Part shown: in pieces, positions 1-5,176 of the stretch | Numbering within the stretch: the first letter of the stretch is position 1 | Layout: every line of letters begins with the position of its first letter | Program-made: the position numbers and the translations under genes | DNA from: SMTZ1-83 sp048884925 | GTDB taxonomy: Archaea > Asgardarchaeota > Thorarchaeia > Thorarchaeales > Thorarchaeaceae | Assembly (NCBI GenBank): GCA_048884925.1 | Contig: JBHLQK010000181.1 | Span: 1-6,501 of the forward strand | Reading direction: 5' to 3' | Length of the DNA stretch: 6,501 bases | Notes under the pieces: model-generated | What the model was told of the DNA's origin: nothing | The model's database searches: none | Seen by the model: only the letters and a program-made list of their open reading frames with translations

Positions 1-774
1 GTTGAAGTCAAGAATGTAAGCCACACCTTCACAAAAGGTTCTGGAGAAGGGATGATAGAAACCCAGGCAATTTGCAATGCAAATTTGGAGGTTGAGAGAG
101 ATGAGTTTCTTGTCATGTTAGGGCCTAGTGGCTGCGGCAAGACAACTCTACTTCGATTGATTGATGGGCTGATTAAGCCGACTGAGGGAGAAATTCTAGT
201 GGAGGGAAAGCCTGTACAAGGTCCAGGATTGGATCGCGCCGTCGTCTTTCAATCAATCAATCTCCTGCCCTGGAGGAATACACTTGATAACATCGTATTA
301 GGCCTTGAGATTAAAGGAGTACCCAAAGAAGAGAGTAGAAGCACTGCGCAAAAATACATTGACATGGTTGGTCTAAGTGGATTCGAAAATCACTATCCGC
401 ATGAACTGTCCGGCGGAATGCAGCAGAGGGTTGGCATTGCTCGAGCTCTTGCAGTCAATCCAAAAATCCTATTGATGGATGAACCGTTTGGGTATCTCGA
501 TGCCTTAACGAGAATGTCTCTACAGATGGAGCTTCTAGAGATCTGGTCTAGGCAAAAAAAGACAGTTATCTTTATCACACATGATTTAGATGAATCTATT
601 TTTCTTGGAGACCGAGTCGTATTAATGTCGTGCAGACCTGGCCGGATAACCGAAACATTTCCTATTGATTTGCCTAGGCCGAGGCCGGGCCATGACATAA
701 GAAATACAATCCAGTTCCAAGATATTAGAGCGAAAATCTGGGAAAAGCTAAAGGAAGAGCTAACAAATATGTAG
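1..774 (+). CDS. ABC transporter ATP-binding protein, NitT/TauT (SsuB/TauB/NrtD-like) family; 5' end outside window
   Basis: This is the cytoplasmic ATPase that would power an importer for small molecules such as nitrate, sulfonates, taurine or pyrimidine-like compounds. The frame is open from base 1 and already reads VEVKNVSHTF, the usual N-terminal strand of the family, so only a few residues seem to lie upstream. The ATG at 52 is internal. In the 257 visible residues, Walker A GPSGCGKTT is at 41-49, the Q-loop glutamine (VVFQ) at 84, the signature LSGGMQQR at 136-143, Walker B ILLMDEP at 156-162 followed by the D-loop, and the H-loop ITHD histidine at 194. All are intact. The tail with LPRPRP is typical of NitT/TauT ATPases and helps separate it from other ABC classes. 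The permease and binding protein are not in view and are presumably upstream. The gene ends 28 bases before the amidohydrolase ATG, which suggests one transcript. The family is secure; the substrate is unknown. Confidence 0.95.
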   Translation, partial: VEVKNVSHTFTKGSGEGMIETQAICNANLEVERDEFLVMLGPSGCGKTTLLRLIDGLIKPTEGEILVEGKPVQGPGLDRAVVFQSINLLPWRNTLDNIVLGLEIKGVPKEESRSTAQKYIDMVGLSGFENHYPHELSGGMQQRVGIARALAVNPKILLMDEPFGYLDALTRMSLQMELLEIWSRQKKTVIFITHDLDESIFLGDRVVLMSCRPGRITETFPIDLPRPRPGHDIRNTIQFQDIRAKIWEKLKEELTNM

Positions 775-777
775 TGC

Positions 778-796
778 GGAGGAAAGCTTGAGGTGG
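778..796 (+). promoter_or_regulatory. Two consecutive Shine-Dalgarno motifs before the amidohydrolase
   Basis: GGAGG at 778-782 lies five bases before a TTG codon at 788. GAGGTGG at 790-796 lies six bases before an in-frame ATG at 803. The second motif matches more of the archaeal 16S 3' end (complement GGAGGTGAT), and the ATG is where homologues of the M-x-x-D-L-I-I-K-N-G type begin. ATG 803 is therefore taken as the start. TTG 788 would add only five residues (MRWLK). Confidence 0.6.
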
Positions 797-802
797 CTTA
801 AA

Positions 803-2158
803 ATGACCGTTGACCTAATAATAAAAAATGGAACTCTATTCACTCCTAGTGGTGTGATGAGATGCAATCTCGCTGTCGATGACAGCAAGATTGTATCACT
901 GGTCAGTGATAGTAAATCGCCCAGTGCAGATCGAATCATCGACTGCACTGGCAAGTTGGTGCTACCTGGAATAATAGATCCTCATGTGCACTTTAGAGAT
1001 CCTGGTTACACTCACAAAGAAGATTATGAATCAGGCAGCAGAGCAGCCGCTGCGGGCGGAATTACTATGGTTATGGATCAACCAAATACGGATCCGGTTC
1101 CAAATACTCTTGAGAGATTCGAAGCACACAAGGAGAATGCTGGAAAGAAGAGCTTGATTGATTTCAATCATTTTGCTAGCCCCGGCATAACAAAAGAAGT
1201 TCCAAAGATTGCTGCATTGGGAGCCATAGCCTTCAAGATTTTTCAGAAGAAAGCTGCTTATCCATATGATACTGAAGCATCAATTTCAGATGATTTTCTT
1301 ATCTTGGAAGCTTTCAAAGCAGTAGGCAAGACGAATCGGATTTGCAGTATTCACGCACATGAAACGGATGTGTATGAGGAAAGCAAAAGACTACTGAAAG
1401 AAAAGGGCGATATGAGTTGGCAATCATTTATTGAGATGTCCTATGGTGAGATTGTCCGCGTTGGAACAGTTCCAACACTCATATACTTAGCGGAGAAAGC
1501 CGGTGTAAGATTATATGCATTGCACTGTGGATCTAAGGATTACGTCGATATCATAAGGAGTGCAAAAGCCGCAGGCAAGAATGTTGTTGCTGATTGCGAA
1601 TTTTCACATTTAGTACCTGCACCAAAAGGAAGTGATCCTGGAATTCTTAAGGGCCAATATTGGACAAATGAAGAGCATGTCACGGCTACTTGGCAAGGCC
1701 TTTTTGATGGAACCATAGATTTTATTGATAGTGACCACGCTCCTCACAAGCCAGAGGAGATTGAGATTGGGCTGAAAGATCCTGAGAAAATGGCTCTCGG
1801 GTATGGTTGTATAGAATACTACTTTCCGCTGCTTTTTAATGAGGTCAATAGAGGCAGGATTACAGTTGAGCAACTAGTCAATTTGTGCTCAAGCAATGCA
1901 GCGAAAATCTTTGATATCTATCCAAGAAAAGGAGCTCTCCAAGTTGGGTCTGATGCAGATATTGTAATCGTGGATCCAAAGAAAACGAAGACTATTACAT
2001 CCGAGAATCTTCACACCAAATCAGGCTGGACTCCATATGAGGGATATGAAGTCACAGGTGTTCCAATTTTCACAATTGTCAGAGGAAATATAGTGATGGA
2101 AGATGGAGATGTGATAGGAAAACCTGGATATGGGGAATTCATTAGGCCTATTGCTTAG
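803..2158 (+). CDS. Cyclic amidohydrolase of the dihydroorotase/allantoinase/hydantoinase family
   Basis: This is a cytoplasmic metal-dependent hydrolase that opens a cyclic amide ring. It has 451 residues from ATG 803, a normal length for the family. Numbered from that Met, the N-terminal beta-sandwich strand DLIIKNGTLF leads to the metal motif HVHFRDPG (His61, His63). AAAAGGIT follows, then the substrate motif DQPNTDP, the probable carboxylated Lys145 in AFKIF, His184 and/or His186 in SIHAHET, His241 in ALHCGS, and Asp311 in DSDHAPH. The C-terminal GWTPYEG and the strand GSDADIVIVD complete the composite domain. DPGYTHKED and the PNT motif resemble dihydroorotase more than allantoinase. However, the segment where family members carry NPPLR reads GQYWT (nt 1652-1666), and MPNT has become DQPNT, so the substrate may not be dihydroorotate. 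The close link to a NitT/TauT-type ATPase favours a catabolic role on an imported ureide, hydantoin or dihydropyrimidine. That role is inference; the fold and metal site are clear. No other pyrimidine synthesis gene is visible. Confidence 0.9.
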   Translation: MTVDLIIKNGTLFTPSGVMRCNLAVDDSKIVSLVSDSKSPSADRIIDCTGKLVLPGIIDPHVHFRDPGYTHKEDYESGSRAAAAGGITMVMDQPNTDPVPNTLERFEAHKENAGKKSLIDFNHFASPGITKEVPKIAALGAIAFKIFQKKAAYPYDTEASISDDFLILEAFKAVGKTNRICSIHAHETDVYEESKRLLKEKGDMSWQSFIEMSYGEIVRVGTVPTLIYLAEKAGVRLYALHCGSKDYVDIIRSAKAAGKNVVADCEFSHLVPAPKGSDPGILKGQYWTNEEHVTATWQGLFDGTIDFIDSDHAPHKPEEIEIGLKDPEKMALGYGCIEYYFPLLFNEVNRGRITVEQLVNLCSSNAAKIFDIYPRKGALQVGSDADIVIVDPKKTKTITSENLHTKSGWTPYEGYEVTGVPIFTIVRGNIVMEDGDVIGKPGYGEFIRPIA

Positions 2159-2257
2159 GAGAAGGCCAATTTATCTATCTTTCATTGATTGACTATGTTT
2201 AGGTCTACCCAAGCATTTAACTATGGTTAATGATGTGTGAGGATAGGTCATCTTAGA
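2159..2257 (+). promoter_or_regulatory. Intergenic gap with a weak TATA-like box before the MFS gene
   Basis: The 99-base gap begins with a T-rich stretch at about 2169-2200 that could serve as a weak archaeal terminator for the preceding operon, although no long T-run is present. TTTAACTA at 2216-2223 is the best TATA-like element. A start of transcription about 25 bases further on would give a leader of roughly 10-15 bases before ATG 2258. AGGTCA at 2245-2250, seven bases before that ATG, is a partial Shine-Dalgarno match. All of these signals are weak. Confidence 0.3.
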
Positions 2258-3484
2258 ATGAGTGAGCATGTTGAACAGCTGTGTGAAAGCCTAGATGCTG
2301 GGCCGGAGAGTTATGGAATTATTGAACTAGCAGCGTACATTCTGTTTGGAATAGGTCCACTGGTTGGAAATGCAGTCCTTACGCTACTAAGTCCGATAGC
2401 AGCTCAATTTGCACTTGATCCAACAGCCATCCTTGTAGCTATTCCAGCTTTCATGTTTCCATTCGCTTTCATCCAGTTGTTTTCCGGAGCAATCTCTGAT
2501 ATCTATGGACGGGTCCCTGTCATTGCAGGCGGCCTTGTTGCCTTTATCGCGGGCATCGGACTCATTGCTTTCTCGTCTTCCATTGAGTTGTTTGCTTTAG
2601 GTCACCTGATTTCTGGAGTTGGATTTGGTTTCACAAACCCAGTGCTCCTAGCTCTCCTGTCAGATTGTTCGATCCCAGAGGAGATTCCCAAGAAGATGGG
2701 TATTGCCTCAGCTCTAGCATCGTTGGGAGTCGGACTGGGGCCATTCATCGCTGGTCAGATGGTGGTCTTTGGATGGCAATACTATTACTGGCTGATTCTA
2801 TTGATAGTCTTTCTTGGATTGATTGCAGTTACAGTCACCAAACGTCCACCTACTCAAATCCACGGTGAAACTGGAGTTCGTGTGCTAATCAGCAACCTCG
2901 GCCTTGAATTGAGGAAGCCTATTGTTCTTCTAATGATGGCTACTGCATTTCTTGTTTCAAATGCCTATCTTGGCACGCTAGTATGGACTTCACGCGGATT
3001 GACAGGGGCAATCGAAGAAACTCTCACAGGTTTGCTTCTCCTTGGAGCTGGCGTATTTGGAGCGGCTGCTGGATTGCTCTTGAGCCGCATGGTAAGAATT
3101 CGAGGCTATGGATTTTCAATCGCTCTGGGTATTGTGAGCTTATTCGTTTCTATGCTGATTTTCATCCTTGTTGGCGATATCGCATTGCCTAGCTCAATTC
3201 CCTGGGTTGGTTTGGCTCTTATTCTGGTGGGTTGGGCAGGAGGAATCCTATTTCCGCTATTGATCACCTTCAGCCAAATCATATCGCCTGAGCGACGCGG
3301 AGTGCTTGCTGGGGTTTTGACCTTTGCATTCTTCCTTGGCATGGCTCTCATCCCTACTGTATATGAGCCGCTGTTCATTCTAGGTATAACGTCATTGTAT
3401 TTGGGATTGCTTGGTGTTTCTGTGCTACTTTTGCTATTCTTTTCGGTCCTTTATCGTAAGGTAGAGGCTCTAGATGAGAGTTGA
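2258..3484 (+). CDS. Major facilitator superfamily permease, DHA1-like with antiporter motif C
   Basis: This is a polytopic membrane transporter of 408 residues from ATG 2258, the usual size for a 12-helix MFS protein. A GTG at 2237 would add seven residues but has no ribosome-binding motif in front, whereas ATG 2258 has a partial one. Twelve hydrophobic segments can be counted, in two groups of six split by a hydrophilic loop (about residues 195-220, containing KRPPTQIHG). Motif A is present between helices 2 and 3 as SGAISDIYGR (residues 76-85). Helix 5 contains GVGLGPFIAG (157-166), matching the gxxxGPxxGG motif C of proton-coupled exporters. The N-terminal 20 residues are polar and cytoplasmic. 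These features point to an H+-coupled efflux pump of the drug:H+ antiporter type, but the cargo cannot be read from sequence. It follows the amidohydrolase by 99 bases on the same strand, so export of a product of that pathway is possible but not shown. Confidence 0.9.
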   Translation: MSEHVEQLCESLDAGPESYGIIELAAYILFGIGPLVGNAVLTLLSPIAAQFALDPTAILVAIPAFMFPFAFIQLFSGAISDIYGRVPVIAGGLVAFIAGIGLIAFSSSIELFALGHLISGVGFGFTNPVLLALLSDCSIPEEIPKKMGIASALASLGVGLGPFIAGQMVVFGWQYYYWLILLIVFLGLIAVTVTKRPPTQIHGETGVRVLISNLGLELRKPIVLLMMATAFLVSNAYLGTLVWTSRGLTGAIEETLTGLLLLGAGVFGAAAGLLLSRMVRIRGYGFSIALGIVSLFVSMLIFILVGDIALPSSIPWVGLALILVGWAGGILFPLLITFSQIISPERRGVLAGVLTFAFFLGMALIPTVYEPLFILGITSLYLGLLGVSVLLLLFFSVLYRKVEALDES

Positions 3485-3514
3485 TGGTGAACATTAGTAT
3501 CAATCGGATGCAGC

Positions 3515-3522
3515 TTTATATT
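3515..3522 (+). promoter_or_regulatory. Candidate archaeal TATA box for the C13 peptidase gene
   Basis: TTTATATT lies in the 99-base gap after the MFS stop and is close to the archaeal consensus TTTATATA. Expected initiation about 25 bases downstream, near 3543, would leave a leader of about 40 bases that includes the Shine-Dalgarno motif at 3571. A second, weaker box, TTTACATT, is at 3543-3550. The upstream BRE is not clearly recognisable. Confidence 0.4.
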
Positions 3523-3570
3523 ATCGTTAACACAATCCAAGCTTTACATTCGCGTGTGCCGAATCACACT

Positions 3571-3576
3571 GGAGAT
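3571..3576 (+). promoter_or_regulatory. Shine-Dalgarno motif deciding the C13 peptidase start
   Basis: GGAGAT has its GGAG core nine bases before ATG 3584. An in-frame GTG at 3554 has no such motif upstream and would put ten extra residues, including two cysteines, before the positively charged start of the membrane anchor. ATG 3584 is preferred. Confidence 0.55.
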
Positions 3577-3583
3577 ATGCTAC

Positions 3584-4870
3584 ATGTCGAAACGATCAAA
3601 GAAAGCTATGAAAAGTCGACCAACAGGATGGGCTATACTCGTGCTGATCCTTGTTGTAACGAATGCAGCGACGCTCTACTATTTCATGTTTTACCAAGGA
3701 GTGGTACCTGCAGAGGATGCCCCAATGGGTATTCCCAATCTAGCTGGCAACTACGCCGCTTATGAAGGGAAGACAGTGACACTACTTGGGTACTATGTAT
3801 ATGCCGCAGGAAATCACATGCTTGTTTCGAATCCGTTACTGTATTTCAACAACTCGTTAGCCCAAGATAATCATGTGATTCTAACAGGTGATGTCGCGGG
3901 AACAATGGCTGGTACTCTCGGAAGACAAATCGCAGTAAAAGGTGTTGTACAGGTAGGGACACAATTACAACCAGATGATCCCCATGAATTCTTTGTAGAT
4001 TCATTCTTCGATGTGACTTTCGAAATCACACATCAGGGACGGTACATTGATGAACAGTTGGAGCCCTATCCGCAGTTCGCAGTCATTTTTGAGGAGCTCC
4101 TCCCATTTGACCCAGTTGCTGAGAAATATGCTGTACTGTACAGTGGAGGAATTAACGAACAGAAGGCGTATTATCGATACTGGAATGATATCATCTACAT
4201 GTACTTCATCCTGCAGATGCATGGCTATCCTTCGGAAAATATCTATGTTGTCTATAAAGACGGAGTTGGTGAGGACTCATACACACCTGTCGACTATCCG
4301 GCAACTCATGACTCAATGGACACTGTCTTTGACCTGTTGAGTGCACAAATGGGTGCTCGTGACACGCTGTTCTTCTATACAACCAATCATGGTGGAGGTA
4401 GTGGAATCAGTGTGTGGGGCCCAATGGATTCCAGTGGTGCTCTGACTCATACACAGGTGTCTGACTGGCTTGATTCCATCACCTGTGAAGGCATGATCAT
4501 CGTTATGGAGCAATGTGTATCCGGGAAGTTCATAACTCATCTGAGCGCTCAAAACAGAATCATCATGACTGCATGCAAAGATGATGAGAGCTCTTATGCC
4601 TGTGATGACGAAGGAAACTGGGATGAGTTCGTCTATCACTTCATGTGCGCTCTTGTTAGTTTCCCATGGAATGGAGACGATGTGACAGTTGATGCAGATT
4701 TCAATAATGATGAACAAATCTCTATGAGAGAAGCCTTCATCTGGGCAGCTGCGAAAGATAGTAGAAGTGAAACTCCTTGGTACAATGATAGTGGCAATGG
4801 CATCGGATACAACGTTCTTCAGGTTGCATTCGGTTCCGGACCATGGTATGGAGACACTGTCTTCCTCTAA
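3584..4870 (+). CDS. Membrane-anchored legumain-like cysteine peptidase (family C13) with EF-hand-type loop
   Basis: The protein has 428 residues from ATG 3584. It starts with a strongly basic segment (MSKRSKKAMKSRP) and one hydrophobic helix (about 14-38) that should act as signal anchor or signal peptide, placing the rest outside the cell. Residues about 50-150 are strand-rich (GKTVTLLGYYVY, QIAVKGVVQV) and look OB-like; this is inference. The peptidase domain starts at YAVLYSGG (about 182). It has YYRYWND, in which Arg198 aligns with the legumain S1 arginine, then GYPSENIYVVYKDG. His269 lies in FFYTTNHGG, and Glu309 and Cys311 in MEQCVSGK. ESSYAC (335-340) matches the same hexapeptide in animal legumains. 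The His-Cys spacing of 42 is close to legumain's. DFNNDEQISMRE (372-383) fits an EF-hand loop with D1, N3, D5, S9 and E12. Cleavage after Asn or Asp is predicted, not shown. GPI8-type transamidases and caspases share the fold, but ESSYAC favours legumain. The gene probably has its own promoter. Confidence 0.88.
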   Translation: MSKRSKKAMKSRPTGWAILVLILVVTNAATLYYFMFYQGVVPAEDAPMGIPNLAGNYAAYEGKTVTLLGYYVYAAGNHMLVSNPLLYFNNSLAQDNHVILTGDVAGTMAGTLGRQIAVKGVVQVGTQLQPDDPHEFFVDSFFDVTFEITHQGRYIDEQLEPYPQFAVIFEELLPFDPVAEKYAVLYSGGINEQKAYYRYWNDIIYMYFILQMHGYPSENIYVVYKDGVGEDSYTPVDYPATHDSMDTVFDLLSAQMGARDTLFFYTTNHGGGSGISVWGPMDSSGALTHTQVSDWLDSITCEGMIIVMEQCVSGKFITHLSAQNRIIMTACKDDESSYACDDEGNWDEFVYHFMCALVSFPWNGDDVTVDADFNNDEQISMREAFIWAAAKDSRSETPWYNDSGNGIGYNVLQVAFGSGPWYGDTVFL

Positions 4871-4879
4871 ACGGAAAGA

Positions 4880-5170
4880 TTGAATGGAGTGCAATGTAGC
4901 ACTCCGCATTTCTCCGATTTGCAGAAGTATATAGATGCTTTGAACATAGAGAATTCATCGTATATCTTCAAACCGGTGACTATCTTGGATTCAATTGACC
5001 GAAGTATCCTATGGCAGCTTGATGCAGACAGAATCACCAACCAAATCAAAGATGCTCCCGCCGTCAAATCCCTTGAAACTCTAGTTTGCTATTCAACATT
5101 CGACTCTCCTTGGTATGGAGAAGCAAAGCTCAGGGAGATGCTAGCTCAATCAAATGACAAGGCTTCATAG
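4880..5170 (+). CDS. Hypothetical 96-residue protein, possible HEAT-like fragment
   Basis: No family is recognised. The frame opens at TTG 4880, nine bases after the C13 stop, with only GGAAAG upstream as a poor ribosome-binding motif, and ends six bases before the stop of the convergent amidase. Other possible starts are TTG 4919, TTG 4940 and TTG 4985; there is no ATG in frame near the beginning. The composition is protein-like: soluble, mixed charge, no membrane segment. The last 40 residues could form two amphipathic helices (APAVKSLETLVCY and GEAKLREMLAQ) joined by the turn STFDSPWYG, a layout reminiscent of a HEAT or armadillo repeat. That reading is weak. It could be a true small protein co-transcribed with the peptidase gene, the remnant of a larger gene, or a chance frame. 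The opposite strand over 4867-5067 also has an open frame, but its composition is less protein-like. Confidence 0.4.
   Translation: MNGVQCSTPHFSDLQKYIDALNIENSSYIFKPVTILDSIDRSILWQLDADRITNQIKDAPAVKSLETLVCYSTFDSPWYGEAKLREMLAQSNDKAS
4886..4905. repeat. Perfect 7-bp inverted repeat with 6-base loop, 15 bases after the C13 stop
   Basis: GGAGTGC (4886-4892) and GCACTCC (4899-4905) are exact reverse complements around AATGTA. In RNA a U-G pair (4885/4906) could extend the stem to eight. No T-run follows, so it is not a classical intrinsic terminator, and archaeal terminators normally need only T-runs. It could be an mRNA 3'-end or processing structure, or a protein-binding palindrome. It overlaps the first codons of the putative small reading frame that follows, which would hinder its initiation from TTG 4880. 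Confidence 0.55.
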
Positions 5171-5176
5171 GATTCG

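Noticed and set aside
803..2158. Calling the amidohydrolase pyrC (dihydroorotase of pyrimidine synthesis) or allB
   Set aside because: The family signature is dihydroorotase-like, but the NPPLR loop is missing and the context is a transporter, so a specific gene symbol cannot be supported.
3554..3583. Upstream GTG start giving ten more residues to the peptidase
   Set aside because: There is no Shine-Dalgarno motif before it, and the basic N-terminus expected before the anchor begins at ATG 3584, which has GGAG at good spacing.
3481..3765. 94-codon plus-strand frame overlapping the MFS end and the peptidase start
   Set aside because: It overlaps the peptidase coding region in another frame and covers the promoter-like gap; the composition is irregular and Cys-rich.
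4313..4909. 198-codon minus-strand frame antisense to the peptidase gene
   Set aside because: It lies almost wholly opposite a gene with clear catalytic motifs, its translation is rich in Cys, His and Ser with no recognisable motif, and it has no convincing ribosome-binding site.
4925..4938. TATA-like AGTATATAG as a promoter for a shorter small protein
   Set aside because: It sits inside the 96-codon frame, has no good start codon with a ribosome-binding motif downstream, and such A/T strings are common by chance.
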